DNA from: Pseudonocardia cypriaca
GTDB taxonomy: Bacteria; Actinomycetota; Actinomycetes; Mycobacteriales; Pseudonocardiaceae
Length of the DNA: 64,000 nt
Assembly: GCF_006717045.1 (NCBI RefSeq)
Contig: NZ_VFPH01000002.1
Span: forward strand, 124,001 to 188,000
Direction of reading: 5' to 3'
The notes beneath the pieces were generated by a model. It saw only the letters and a program-made list of their open reading frames with translations, did not search any database and was not told the DNA's origin. The position numbers and the translations under genes were made by a program. Of the stretch, positions 24,969-33,775 are shown in pieces; the stretch's first letter is position 1; every line of letters starts with the position of its first letter.

Positions 24969-25859
24969 TCATGCTCGCAGGGCAGCCCCGACGAAGCTGT
25001 CGGCGTTCTCCTCGGCGAACCGGGCGAACGTCGTCGGCTCGATGCCGAACGCCAGGTGCGTGGACAGGTCCACCACCGAGGTCGTGCACCTGCTGCGCTC
25101 CACGAACTGCTCCTCCAAGAGATCGACCACGTGGGCCGGCAGGCCGGCCGCCGCCATCGCAGCAAGTTTCTCGCCCATCGGGACGTCGACGTGCCGGAAC
25201 CACTCACCGGTGGCCGCGGAGACCCGATCGGCCACCTCCGCCATGGTGAGCGCCTCCGGACCGGTCATCAGGAAGCTGCGGCCCTCGTAGCCGTCCCGTG
25301 CGAGCAGCTCGACGGCCGCCTTCGCGACGTCCCCCAGATCGACCGGTGCGAGCGAGCTCCTGCCGATGGGCATCGTCAATGCGCGATCACTCGGGTCGAA
25401 CCCGGTGATCGAGCCCGGCAGGTAGTTCTGCATGAACTGGCTGGGCCGCAGGTGCGTCCACGCGAGCGTCGACCGCTCCAGGTACCTCTCGATCTGCCCG
25501 TGCCAGCGCGTGCCCCGGAAGACCTCCGGGTCGAACCCCTCCCCCGACTCCTTGCCGGAGAGTTTCACGACACGGGCGACACCGGCGACCTCGGCCGTGT
25601 CGATGAAGCTGATCTGGGTGTCCACCATCTGCTCGGTCGGCGAGGAGATCAGCAGGGCCCGCTCCACCCCGTCGAGGGCGGGCAGCAGCTCGCTGCGGCG
25701 ACGCATGTCGCCCACGACCGGTTCGATCGTCGGCAACCCGGCGAGCGCGGCCGCCTTCCGCGCATCCCGCACCAGTGCGCGGGCCCGTACCCCCTGCCGC
25801 GCGAGCTCGCGCACGACGGCGCTGCCGGCCTTCCCGGCCGCGCCCGTCACCAAGATCAT
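24969..25859 (-). CDS. NmrA-like NAD(P)-binding protein
   Basis: A 296-residue atypical SDR of the NmrA/QorB type. The N-terminal dinucleotide motif is ILVTGAAGKAGSAVV and the second strand is RALVRDARKAA, favouring NADP. The family segments LLISSPTEQMVDTQISFIDTA, VVKLSGKES and WTHLRPSQFMQNYL are present. Members act as redox sensors or quinone/aldehyde reductases. ATG 25859 overlaps the upstream DHFR-like gene by 4 nt. It lies in a three-gene oxidoreductase operon upstream of the sigma factor. Confidence 0.87.
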   Translation of the reverse strand: MILVTGAAGKAGSAVVRELARQGVRARALVRDARKAAALAGLPTIEPVVGDMRRRSELLPALDGVERALLISSPTEQMVDTQISFIDTAEVAGVARVVKLSGKESGEGFDPEVFRGTRWHGQIERYLERSTLAWTHLRPSQFMQNYLPGSITGFDPSDRALTMPIGRSSLAPVDLGDVAKAAVELLARDGYEGRSFLMTGPEALTMAEVADRVSAATGEWFRHVDVPMGEKLAAMAAAGLPAHVVDLLEEQFVERSRCTTSVVDLSTHLAFGIEPTTFARFAEENADSFVGAALRA

Positions 25860-26416
25860 GATCTTCCCTCACCGGGCGCCGTCGAGTAGTTCAGCACCAC
25901 CACACCGGACTTCCGCACGTGGCTGCCGATCAGCGTCAGTGGCGTCTTCGGGTTCTGCCGGAACTCGCCGTGAGCCCCACCCGCGATGACCGGGTGCACC
26001 GAAAGCCGCAGCTCGTCCAGCAGTCCGTGCTCGAGCAGGGTGTTGCCCAGCCGGCCGTGCCCGAAGAGGACCAGGTCCTTGCCGCCCTCCCCCTTCAGCT
26101 CGGTGACCTCGTCGACGACGTCGCCACGCACGACGACCGAGTTGTTCCACTCGGCCGCTTCGAGCTTCGAGGAGAAGACGTACTTGCGCATGCCGTTGAT
26201 CGCGTCGGCGAAGTCGCCGGTCCGCCCCGGCCACACCCCGGAGAGGTTCTCGTAGATCCCCCGTCCCATCAGCATCGCGTCACACCGGTGCATCAGCTCG
26301 GCGGCCTCTTCGTGGAACTCCTCGTCGAAGTAGGGCAGCGCCCACCCGCCCGGTTCGTTCGTCACCCCGTCGGCCGAGATCAAGGTGGACTGGATGATGT
26401 TGCGCACCGCGCTCAC
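25856..26416 (-). CDS. dihydrofolate-reductase-like (RibD C-terminal) protein
   Basis: A 186-residue member of the RibD C-terminal/DHFR-like family. It opens with STLISADGVTNEPGGW, has MLMGRGIYENLSGVWPG and KYVFSSKLEAAEWNNS, then the NADPH-loop segment DLVLFGHGRLGNTLLEHGL and the DELRLSVHPVIAGGAH strand. These are reductases of unknown substrates, not folate enzymes. GTG 26416 overlaps the stop of the luciferase-like gene by 4 nt, and its own stop overlaps the NmrA-like start by 4 nt, so three oxidoreductases are made together. Confidence 0.88.
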   Translation of the reverse strand: MSAVRNIIQSTLISADGVTNEPGGWALPYFDEEFHEEAAELMHRCDAMLMGRGIYENLSGVWPGRTGDFADAINGMRKYVFSSKLEAAEWNNSVVVRGDVVDEVTELKGEGGKDLVLFGHGRLGNTLLEHGLLDELRLSVHPVIAGGAHGEFRQNPKTPLTLIGSHVRKSGVVVLNYSTAPGEGRS

Positions 26417-27387
26417 CGCTTGAAGACGTAGCTGCCGTCGACAGCCGGGGAGAGGAACTCGGCCGCGAACTGCCGCACCCGCTCGGGGTCGAGGCAGTCG
26501 TGGAAGCTGACGAGCAGCTCCTGCACACCGGCGTCCTCGTAGGCGGCCAGCCGCCCGCGGATGGTCTCGAGCGTGCCGATCAGCCCGTAGGAGGCGAGAT
26601 CTCCCGGGAAGACGGCGGGCGCCCACGGGGGGACCTGGGCACTGGCCTCCTCGTCGCTGTCGGCGATGATGCAGTAGGAGGTCGAGGTCCGGTGGATCTC
26701 CTCGTGGGGTCGGCCCACCTCCTCGCAGTGCCTGCGCAGGATGGCGTCCTTGCGCTCGAACTCCTGCGGTGAGGTCTGGATGTTGCAGGCGTCGCCGAGC
26801 TCGGCGACGGTCCTCAGGGTGACCTTCTCGCCGCTCCCGGCGATCATCATCGGCGGGTGCGGGGCCTGCACCCCCTTCGGCTCGTTGATCGCGTCGCGGA
26901 CCTGGTAGTACCGGCCCTCGAACGTGGTCGTCGGCTCGGTCCACATCGATCGGATGATCTGTGCAGCTTCCTTGAGCCGGGCGAGGCGCTCGGGGGCGGC
27001 GGGGAAGTCGTAGCCGTAGGAGAGGTACTCGGCCTCGTACCACCCGGCACCGATCCCGAAGGTGAACCGGCCGCCCGACAGCACGTCGAGGGTCGAGGCC
27101 ATCTTGGCCTGGACGGCGGGGTTGCGGTAGCTGACGCCGGTGACCATCTGGCCGATCCGGACCCGATGGGTCTCGCGCGCGAGTGCCGCGAGCGTGGTCC
27201 AGCACTCGAACATGTAGGCGGGCGTCGGCGGGAGTGTCACGAAGTGGTCCGGCGCCCACACGGTCTCGTATCCGCTCTCGTCCGCGGTCCGGGCCAGCTC
27301 GACGATGGTCTCGAAGGCTGCGACCGGGTCGGGGTGTCCGGCGAACTCGTGACCCAGACCGGTGGGCAGGTAGAGGCTGATCTTCAC
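26413..27387 (-). CDS. LLM-class, probably F420-dependent oxidoreductase
   Basis: A 324-residue luciferase-like monooxygenase-fold protein. Visible signatures are YETVWAPDHFVTLP, RVRIGQMVTGVSYRNPAVQA, TLDVLSGGRFTFGIGAGWYE (the classical actinobacterial F420 motif), and MMIAGSGEKVTLRTVAELGD. The family transfers hydride from reduced F420 (or FMN) to small molecules. GTG 27387 is chosen because AGGAGAAGG lies upstream and the protein then begins with the first beta strand KISLYLP; the frame extends 19 codons further without a site. It is the first gene of the operon with the DHFR-like and NmrA-like genes. Confidence 0.9.
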   Translation of the reverse strand: MKISLYLPTGLGHEFAGHPDPVAAFETIVELARTADESGYETVWAPDHFVTLPPTPAYMFECWTTLAALARETHRVRIGQMVTGVSYRNPAVQAKMASTLDVLSGGRFTFGIGAGWYEAEYLSYGYDFPAAPERLARLKEAAQIIRSMWTEPTTTFEGRYYQVRDAINEPKGVQAPHPPMMIAGSGEKVTLRTVAELGDACNIQTSPQEFERKDAILRRHCEEVGRPHEEIHRTSTSYCIIADSDEEASAQVPPWAPAVFPGDLASYGLIGTLETIRGRLAAYEDAGVQELLVSFHDCLDPERVRQFAAEFLSPAVDGSYVFKR

Positions 27388-27517
27388 GGGCGTCCTTCTC
27401 CTGACGTAGGCATCGGGACGCACACGCGCACGTCCCTCCACCAAAGACCCGGGAGACGCGCCGGAGGAATCGGGCCGACGGCCGACCCTGCCGGCCCTGT
27501 GCTGAACCCGCCGGTGC

Positions 27518-30157
27518 TCAGGGGGCGACGGCAGGCAGGCGCAGCTCGTGCCGCCCGGGCCGGAGGGCGGTGTCCGCCAGCCCCGGCAGCCGCACCGTCG
27601 CGACGGCGGTCTCCGGGACCTCGACGTCCAGCTCCCACCCGCCGTCGGAGCGCCGCCAGGCCACCGCGGCCCGTCCGCGGACGGTCGTGTGGGCGATCCG
27701 CGCCCATCCGATCCGGTCGTCGACGATCGGCGCGACGTCGAACGTCGCCCACCCGGGGCCGGTCGCGCGCAGGCCGCCCACCGCCTGCTGGATCCACGCC
27801 GCCGCGGCGCCGAGGAAGTAGTGGTTGTGGGAGCGCGCCGTCTCGTCCCACGACTCCATCAGCGTCGTGGCGCCTGCGTCGCGCCACACGCCCCAGCCCG
27901 GCCGGTCCCGCTGGGTGGCGACGGTGACGGCGAGGTCGGGACGGCCGTGCGCGGCCAGCACCGGCATCAGGTGCTTCGCCGCGACCGCGCCGCAGTCCAG
28001 GTGGCCCTTCGTGCGGTGCTCGATGTCGGTGAACAGACCGTCGGCCACGGCGGCGACGTGCTCCGCGGGCACGGCGCCGAACGCAAGCGGGAGCACGTTC
28101 ATCGCCTGCCGGTACCCGACCGCCGGATCGCGGTAGGTGCCGGAGGCGGCGTCGAAGAAGCGCCGGTGGTACGCCGCCGCCACGCGCTCGGCCGCCGCCC
28201 GGTACCGCTCGGCGTCGGCGGTCTCCCCCAGCTCGTCGAGGACGTCGGCCGCCCGGCACGCGACGTGGCGCAGCATCATCGTCGCGGTCGGCATCGGCCC
28301 CTCGGGGGCGAACATGTGGCCGGGCGAGAGCCAGTCGCCCCAGCTGCCGTGCACCCACAGGCCGTCCGGGGCGAGGTCGAGCAGCCGGTCGGTGTAGGTC
28401 CGGATGGGGTCGGCGTAGCGCTCGAGGACCGCGCGGTCGCCGTACTCGCGGTAGAGGTACCACGGGATCAGCACCATCGAGGCGCTCCACGCGGGGTCGG
28501 CCGCCCGGCCCCAGTCCGGGGTGGGCACGATCTGCGGCACCATGCCGTGCTCGTCGCGCGCGTCGACGTGGTCGTCCATCCACTTCCCGAACGACGCGCG
28601 CAGGTCGACGTGGTGCAGCACGGCCTCGGTCGCGAGGTGGGCGTCGGCGGTCCAGCCGTTCTTCTCGTACACCGGGGTGTCGGTGGGCACGCCGTGCAGG
28701 TTGTTGAGGAACGTCCGAGCGGTGGCGGCGTCGATCCAGGTCAGGACCTCGTCCGCGCACTCGAACTCCCCGACGCGCGACACCGCCGTCTCCAGCCGCA
28801 CCGCCCGGACCGCGGTGACCGTCGCCCGACCGAGAACCTCCACACCGGCGTACCGGAAGCCCTTGTAGGAGAACCGCGGCTCCCAGGTGACCTCCTCGCC
28901 GGTATCGGCCAGGACGAAGCGGTCGACCTGCGCCTCCCCCGCGGCCAGCACGTTCTCGCAGCGGACGGACCCGTCCGGCTGGAGCCCTTCGGCGTAGCGC
29001 ACGACGAGCTGCGCGCCTGCGTCGCCGACCACGGTCAGGCGGATCCGGCCGGCCAGCACCTCCCCGAAGTCGTGCACGACGATCTGCCCGTCCAGCGCCG
29101 TGCTCGACACGGGCGTGAGCAGCTCGCTGCGGCGGACCGGCGGAGCGGTCGCGGGCCGCAGCTCCCCGCCCGGCGGCGCCACGACGAGCGCCGGCTCCCA
29201 GGCGGCACCGCGGGCGTGGGCCGGGTCGGTGGTCTCACCCGTGTAGAGCAGGTCGGCCGTCACCGCGCTCTCGGCCGCCTCCCAGCCGGGGCCCGAGGCG
29301 ACGACGTGGCGCTCCCCCGCCCCGTCGACGTACTCCAGCTGCACCAGCGCCACCGGCTCGCGATGCCACCGGACGAAGTTCCACGCCCAGGTGTTCGCCC
29401 CTCGGGCGGAGTGGAAACCACGGCCGAGCTCGGCGGTGAGCGTGTTCTCCCCCGCCAGCAGGAGCGGGGTGACGTCGTGGGTCCGGTACAGGATCGTGCG
29501 GTCGTACGTCGTCTGCGCGGGTTCCAGCACGTCGTCGGTGACCGGACGCCCGTTGACCAGGAACTCGCCGTACCCGAGCCCGACCGCGGCGATCCGGGCC
29601 GCCCGCACCCCCTCCGGGACGGTGAACGTCGTGCGGAACACCGGGTTGGGCGCGGGGACGGTCTCCACCCCGATCGCCCGCACTCCCGGCTCCGGGGCGC
29701 CGTCGCGCAGCGCGTTACCGGCTACCGGGAGCGGCGAAACGCCGTCGTCCGGTCCGGTCGGCGCGGGCTCGGACAGCGTGTGCCAGCCGATCCGGCCCTG
29801 CTCCCCCCGCAGCCGCAGGAGGTACTCGCCCGCAGCGACGGGCTCGGGGAGCTCGAGGAAGTGGGCGAAGCGGTCCCACCGGAAGACGCCCTGCTCGACG
29901 ACCTGACCGGCCAGGACGGTGCCGTCAGCGGCGCACAGCTCGAGACTGCCGCGCACCTCGACCCCCGGCTCGCTCACCAGGTCCAGCCCCACGGCCGTCA
30001 CCGGGCCCGGCGCGGTGAACGTCTGTCCCACCCAGTGGCCCGGCTCGACCCAGGCCACGTGATCCGAAGCCAGGGAGAGCACCATCCGGCGGGCCGGATC
30101 CGTGCGCTTGCCGATCCACTGTGCTGACCACTGGGCCGTCCACTCGACGGGCGTCAC
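27518..30157 (-). CDS. alpha-L-rhamnosidase, GH78 family
   Basis: An 879-residue glycoside hydrolase removing terminal alpha-L-rhamnose. It has an N-terminal lectin-like beta domain (residues about 1-150), a rhamnosidase N-terminal beta-sandwich with NPVFRTTFTVPEGVRAARI and GYGEFLVNGRPV, a concanavalin-like domain, and an (alpha/alpha)6 catalytic barrel. The barrel holds EKNGWTADAHLATEA, the equivalent of the catalytic-acid motif, DWGRAADPAW and GSWGDWLSPG. A C-terminal beta domain closes the protein. No signal peptide is seen, so it should act inside the cell. GTG 30157 follows GAGGAGG by 6 nt; the open frame upstream is not used. It stands alone, about 13 kb from the sugar ABC operon. Confidence 0.92.
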   Translation of the reverse strand: MTPVEWTAQWSAQWIGKRTDPARRMVLSLASDHVAWVEPGHWVGQTFTAPGPVTAVGLDLVSEPGVEVRGSLELCAADGTVLAGQVVEQGVFRWDRFAHFLELPEPVAAGEYLLRLRGEQGRIGWHTLSEPAPTGPDDGVSPLPVAGNALRDGAPEPGVRAIGVETVPAPNPVFRTTFTVPEGVRAARIAAVGLGYGEFLVNGRPVTDDVLEPAQTTYDRTILYRTHDVTPLLLAGENTLTAELGRGFHSARGANTWAWNFVRWHREPVALVQLEYVDGAGERHVVASGPGWEAAESAVTADLLYTGETTDPAHARGAAWEPALVVAPPGGELRPATAPPVRRSELLTPVSSTALDGQIVVHDFGEVLAGRIRLTVVGDAGAQLVVRYAEGLQPDGSVRCENVLAAGEAQVDRFVLADTGEEVTWEPRFSYKGFRYAGVEVLGRATVTAVRAVRLETAVSRVGEFECADEVLTWIDAATARTFLNNLHGVPTDTPVYEKNGWTADAHLATEAVLHHVDLRASFGKWMDDHVDARDEHGMVPQIVPTPDWGRAADPAWSASMVLIPWYLYREYGDRAVLERYADPIRTYTDRLLDLAPDGLWVHGSWGDWLSPGHMFAPEGPMPTATMMLRHVACRAADVLDELGETADAERYRAAAERVAAAYHRRFFDAASGTYRDPAVGYRQAMNVLPLAFGAVPAEHVAAVADGLFTDIEHRTKGHLDCGAVAAKHLMPVLAAHGRPDLAVTVATQRDRPGWGVWRDAGATTLMESWDETARSHNHYFLGAAAAWIQQAVGGLRATGPGWATFDVAPIVDDRIGWARIAHTTVRGRAAVAWRRSDGGWELDVEVPETAVATVRLPGLADTALRPGRHELRLPAVAP

Positions 30158-30224
30158 GGCGGCCTCCTCATCGAGCGCGGTGGCCCGACGACCGGACCGA
30201 CCACGAGCAAGGCGGGACGCTAAC

Positions 30225-30239
30225 AACGCTTGGAACGTT
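30225..30239. promoter_or_regulatory. candidate LacI-type operator upstream of GH78
   Basis: AACGCTTGGAACGTT lies in an AT-richer patch 68 bp upstream of the rhamnosidase start. It combines an AACG half-site with an AACGTT core like those bound by LacI-family proteins, and the reverse strand reads GAAACGTTCC. The match is only to the general pattern, and no LacI gene is adjacent. Confidence 0.3.
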
Positions 30240-30262
30240 TCACAACGGCCTGGAGCGGCGCG

Positions 30263-31105
30263 TCACCGCAGCACGAGGTCGACGAGCAGACCAGGGTGGT
30301 CGGTCTCGTCCAGGTCGATCTTCCTGCTGCCCCCCATCACGAACTCGGGCGTCGCCACCACGTGCTGCTGTCCGTCGTCGTCGGCGAGCACCGAACCGGG
30401 CGGGAGGCACCCGGCCAGCTCGGGGCTGTCGCCCGACCCGAGGTTCAGGTCGCCGCCCACCACCAGTGGGGCGGCCCCGTCCCTGGCCCGCATGCCCGCC
30501 ACGACCGCGCTGAACAGGTACCCGCACTGGGCACTCGCGACCTTCCGCACGGTGTAGGCCAGGTGCGTCGTGCAGACGGCGACGGCCGGGCTGGCGCCGA
30601 CCTCCATGCACAGCCACGCCCGTTCCTCGGGGTCGTCCGGGTCCTGGGCCGGGTAGATCCCGCCTTCGGCGGTCGTCCCGGGCAATGCCGACCACCGCGA
30701 GACGATGCCGATCCCGTACTGCCGGCCGTTGCGGCAGCGGTAGGGCTGGCCGGTGCGCCCGTTCCGCGCGGCCTGGAACGCTGACCCGACCCCGCCGCCG
30801 GGTACGACGTCGCCGAGCGCCCGCTCCAGGGCCGGCACGTCGTCGTCGCAGACCTCGTTGAGGGTGACCAGGTCGGGTCGCTCCGCGCGGATCACCTCGG
30901 CGGCCTCTGCCGTCGACCGGCCGGTGTAGCAACCGGCGATGCCACTGCTGCACAGGTTCAGCTGCAGCACCCGCACCGGCGTCTCCGGCGCGCGGGCCGG
31001 GGTCGTCGGAGCGGGCGCATCCGATCCGCTCGCCGTCGTGGTGCAAGCGGCCAGGAGCCCGGCCACGCAGGCGACGAGCGCCAGCCGCAGCCCACCCCTC
31101 CGCAC
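30263..31105 (-). CDS. secreted endonuclease/exonuclease/phosphatase-family lipoprotein
   Basis: A 280-residue protein with a short lipoprotein signal peptide (LALVACVAGLLAAC, lipobox LAAC), followed by a Thr/Pro-rich linker. The mature domain is of the EEP (DNase I-like) fold: VRVLQLNLCSSG, LVTLNEVCDDD with the metal-binding Glu, VAVCTTHLAY with the catalytic-type His, VVGGDLNLGSGDSP (Asp-x-Asn) and DHPGLLVDLVL at the end. Six or more Cys in the mature part suggest disulphide bonds. It is probably an exported phosphodiesterase or nuclease. Start is GTG 31105. Confidence 0.8.
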   Translation of the reverse strand: MRRGGLRLALVACVAGLLAACTTTASGSDAPAPTTPARAPETPVRVLQLNLCSSGIAGCYTGRSTAEAAEVIRAERPDLVTLNEVCDDDVPALERALGDVVPGGGVGSAFQAARNGRTGQPYRCRNGRQYGIGIVSRWSALPGTTAEGGIYPAQDPDDPEERAWLCMEVGASPAVAVCTTHLAYTVRKVASAQCGYLFSAVVAGMRARDGAAPLVVGGDLNLGSGDSPELAGCLPPGSVLADDDGQQHVVATPEFVMGGSRKIDLDETDHPGLLVDLVLR

Positions 31106-31142
31106 CCGGCAGGTGTACCACGACGGGTGCGGCCCGGAGCGA

Positions 31143-32027
31143 TCAATGGACGCTCGGCTCGGCCGGCGGTCCCGTCACAGCCGCACGCGCGCCGGTGCGT
31201 TCGGCCCCGATCCCGGCAGCGACCACGAACCCGACCCCGGCAACGGCGCTCCAGCCCGGCACCTGCTGCAACCCGACCAGGCCCACGACCAGCGCGATCG
31301 CCGGCTCGAGCGCCATCAGCGTGCCGAACGCCGCGGTGGTGAGCCTGCGCAGCGCGAGCATCTCCAGGCTGAACGGCACCACCGGGAGCAGCACGGCGAT
31401 CCCGAGCCCGACCAGCAACAGCTGCAGGTCGAGGGCGCCGAACACCGCCGGCGCGTCCGTCAGCGCCACGAACACGGTGGCGGTGAGGCCCGCGACCGGC
31501 ATCGAGACCGCGAGGCCACGCAGGCCGGTCGCCTCGTCGCCGACCTTCTGCGTCAGCACGATGTACGCGGCCCAGCAGGCCGCCGCCGCCAGCGCGAAGC
31601 CGACACCGGCCGCGTCGATTCCGCCGTGCCACGGCTCGGTGAGCAGCAGCACCCCGGCCGCCGCGACGAGCGCCCACAGGCGTGCCCGCCCACGGCCCCG
31701 TGCGACCGCCACACCGAGGGGGCCGAGGAACTCCAGAGCGCTCGCGGTGCCGAGCGGGATCCGCGCGACGGCCGCCATGAACAGGAAGGTGAGCCCGGCC
31801 GTCACCACACCGAGCAGGACGCAGGTCAGCAGGACGCGGCGGCTGAACCCGCGCAACGGGGGCCGGACCACGACCGCGAGCAGCAGCCCCGCCCACGCCA
31901 GCCGCAGCCAGGACGTGCCGTCGGTGCCGAGCCGGTCGATCAGCCCGACGGACACGGCGAGGCCCACCTGGACGCAGAGCATGGCGACGACCGCGAGGGT
32001 CACACCGGAACGCGGAGAAGTGCTCAC
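31143..32027 (-). CDS. EamA/RhtA-type drug/metabolite transporter
   Basis: A 294-residue polytopic protein with ten predicted helices in two EamA repeats. TSWLRLAWAGLLLAVVVRPP is in the first repeat. The segment PLGTASALEFLGPLGVAVAR and the second-repeat equivalent TAAFGTLMALEPAIALVVGL are typical of the RhtA-like group exporting threonine and homoserine. The C-terminus is short and hydrophilic. GTG 32027 is the start. It is divergent from a LysR regulator with a 73-bp gap, so that regulator probably controls it. The exported compound is not known. Confidence 0.87.
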   Translation of the reverse strand: MSTSPRSGVTLAVVAMLCVQVGLAVSVGLIDRLGTDGTSWLRLAWAGLLLAVVVRPPLRGFSRRVLLTCVLLGVVTAGLTFLFMAAVARIPLGTASALEFLGPLGVAVARGRGRARLWALVAAAGVLLLTEPWHGGIDAAGVGFALAAAACWAAYIVLTQKVGDEATGLRGLAVSMPVAGLTATVFVALTDAPAVFGALDLQLLLVGLGIAVLLPVVPFSLEMLALRRLTTAAFGTLMALEPAIALVVGLVGLQQVPGWSAVAGVGFVVAAGIGAERTGARAAVTGPPAEPSVH

Positions 32028-32050
32028 GCCGTCCAGTAGAGGACACCCGG

Positions 32051-32092
32051 ACCGTTCATGTCCACGTGACTTCGCCGCACATACCGTTCATG
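32051..32092. promoter_or_regulatory. 10-bp direct repeat in divergent promoter
   Basis: ACCGTTCATG occurs at 32051-32060 and again at 32083-32092, start-to-start spacing 32 bp or three helical turns. The right copy is followed by ATTCGTGAA, forming an imperfect TTCA...TGAA dyad that ends just before the LysR start codon. These are plausible LysR binding sites. Confidence 0.45.
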
Positions 32093-32100
32093 ATTCGTGA

Positions 32101-32994
32101 ATGGAGACGCGCCGCCTGGAGCTGCTGGTCGCACTGGCCCGCCTCGGCTCGATGCATGAGGTGGCCGACGAGATGGGGGTCACCACGTCCACCGTCTCGC
32201 AGCAGATCGCGGCGCTCGCCAGGGAGACCGGCACCGCCCTGCTGGAACCGGTCGGACGCCGGGTCCGGCTCACCCCGGCGGGGCGGCGGCTGGCCGACCA
32301 CGGGGTCACCATCCTCGCCGCCGTCGAGGCGGCCCGGTCCGACCTGGACCCCGAGGCCGAGCCCGCGGGCACCGTGCGGGTCTCCGGCTTCGCGACGGCG
32401 ATCCGGCGCTCGCTGCTCCCGCTGCTCGCGTCGCTGGAGGGCACGCAGGTCCGGATGCTGATCGCCGAGCACGAGCCGGGTGAGGCGTTGGACCTGCTCG
32501 CCGAGGACGCGATCGACCTCGCACTCGTCTACGACTACGCGCTCGCACCGCGGATCTTCGAGGACCGGTTCGAGGTCGTTCCACTGTGGACGACGCGCTG
32601 GGGTCTCGGGGTGCCGGCGGGGTCCGCGGCGGGAGGTCTGGCCACCGTCGCGACGGTCGACCGGTACCGCGACCACGACTGGATCGTGAACTCCCGCAAC
32701 GACGCCGACGAGAAGGTGGTCGCCGCCCTCGCCGCGCACGCCGGTTTCACGCCGCGGATCGCGCACCGGGCGGACAGCCTCGACCTGGTCCAGGACCTGG
32801 TCGCCGCGGGCCTCGGCGTCGGCCTGCTGGCGGAGGGCGTGCCCGAGCGGGCCGGCGTGCGCCTGCTCCCCCTGCGCGGTCCGGACGTCCTCCTCCGGGC
32901 CTTCGCGGTGGTCGTGCGGGGCCGGGCCGCGTGGGCACCCCTCGCCCTGGTCGTCGGCAGGCTCAGCCGGACCGGGAACGTCATCGGTCAGTAA
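32101..32994 (+). CDS. LysR-family transcriptional regulator
   Basis: A 297-residue LysR-type regulator. The N-terminal winged helix (residues about 1-60) opens with METRRLELLVALARLGSMHE, where the usual ARxxSFT is replaced by ARLGSMH. It then has VTTSTVSQQIAALARETGTA. The effector-binding domain starts near residue 90 with GTVRVSGFATAIRR. ATG 32101 directly follows the dyad described for the promoter. It is divergent from the EamA exporter at 32027, which it likely controls. LysR proteins of this branch often pair with amino-acid exporters. Confidence 0.9.
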   Translation: METRRLELLVALARLGSMHEVADEMGVTTSTVSQQIAALARETGTALLEPVGRRVRLTPAGRRLADHGVTILAAVEAARSDLDPEAEPAGTVRVSGFATAIRRSLLPLLASLEGTQVRMLIAEHEPGEALDLLAEDAIDLALVYDYALAPRIFEDRFEVVPLWTTRWGLGVPAGSAAGGLATVATVDRYRDHDWIVNSRNDADEKVVAALAAHAGFTPRIAHRADSLDLVQDLVAAGLGVGLLAEGVPERAGVRLLPLRGPDVLLRAFAVVVRGRAAWAPLALVVGRLSRTGNVIGQ

Positions 32995-33040
32995 GCAGTC
33001 GCGGGCCTTCGGCAGCGGCTCCCGCCGCGACGATCACTGC

Positions 33041-33775
33041 GTGCGTGATGTGCTGGAACCCCGACCGCCGGAGGCCCACGGGCCCGGGCGGGTCGCGCTG
33101 GTCGTGCTGGCGAAGGCGCCGGAGCCGGGCCGGGTGAAGACCCGCCTGTGCCCGCCGGCGGAGGCGGCGGAGGCGGCCGACATCGCCGCCGCTGCGCTGC
33201 TGGACACGCTCGACGCCGTCCGGGCGACGGCGGGCGGGCGCCCGGTGCTCGCGCTGACCGGCCGGCTGGACGCGGCGGCGCGCGGGGAGGAGCTCGCGGG
33301 CGCGATCCGCGACCTCCCGGTCGTCGCCCAGCGCGGCGCCGGCCTGGGCGCCCGGATCGCGGCGGCCCACGCGGACGCGAGCAGGTGCGCACCCGGCCTG
33401 CCGACCCTGCTGATCGGGATGGACACGCCGCAGGCCGATGCCCGCCTGCTCGATCGCTGCGTCGACGCCCTCCTCGGGCCCGCCGGGCCGGACGCGGTGC
33501 TCGGCCCGGCGACCGACGGGGGCTGGTGGGTGCTGGGCCTGCGTGACCCCCAGGCCGCGCAGGTGCTCGCGCACGTGCCGACGTCACGCCCGGACACGGG
33601 GCAGCGGACGCTGCACGCGTTGCGCGCGGCCGGGTTGCGCGTCGTGCTGGCCCCGACGCTGCGGGACGTCGACACGGCAGCGGACGCGGTGGCGGTGAGC
33701 CGCGCGGCCGCCGGCACCCGGTTCGCGGCCGCCGTCCGGGCGGTGCCGGCACTGGGGCGGGGTCGCGGGTGCTGA
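33041..33775 (+). CDS. DUF2064 / TIGR04282-type nucleotidyltransferase-like protein
   Basis: A 244-residue protein of the DUF2064 family, related to GT-A glycosyltransferases and sugar nucleotidyltransferases. Signatures are LVVLAKAPEPGRVKTRLCPP (nucleotide-binding Lys/Arg), TLLIGMDTPQADARLLDRC, GPATDGGWWVLGLR and VPTSRPDTGQRT. Family members occur in arsenosugar-type and in actinobacterial envelope gene clusters; the biochemistry is mostly undefined. The M. tuberculosis counterpart by size and context would be Rv0540. GTG 33041 is the start. Its stop overlaps the methyltransferase start by 7 nt. Confidence 0.82.
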   Translation: MRDVLEPRPPEAHGPGRVALVVLAKAPEPGRVKTRLCPPAEAAEAADIAAAALLDTLDAVRATAGGRPVLALTGRLDAAARGEELAGAIRDLPVVAQRGAGLGARIAAAHADASRCAPGLPTLLIGMDTPQADARLLDRCVDALLGPAGPDAVLGPATDGGWWVLGLRDPQAAQVLAHVPTSRPDTGQRTLHALRAAGLRVVLAPTLRDVDTAADAVAVSRAAAGTRFAAAVRAVPALGRGRGC

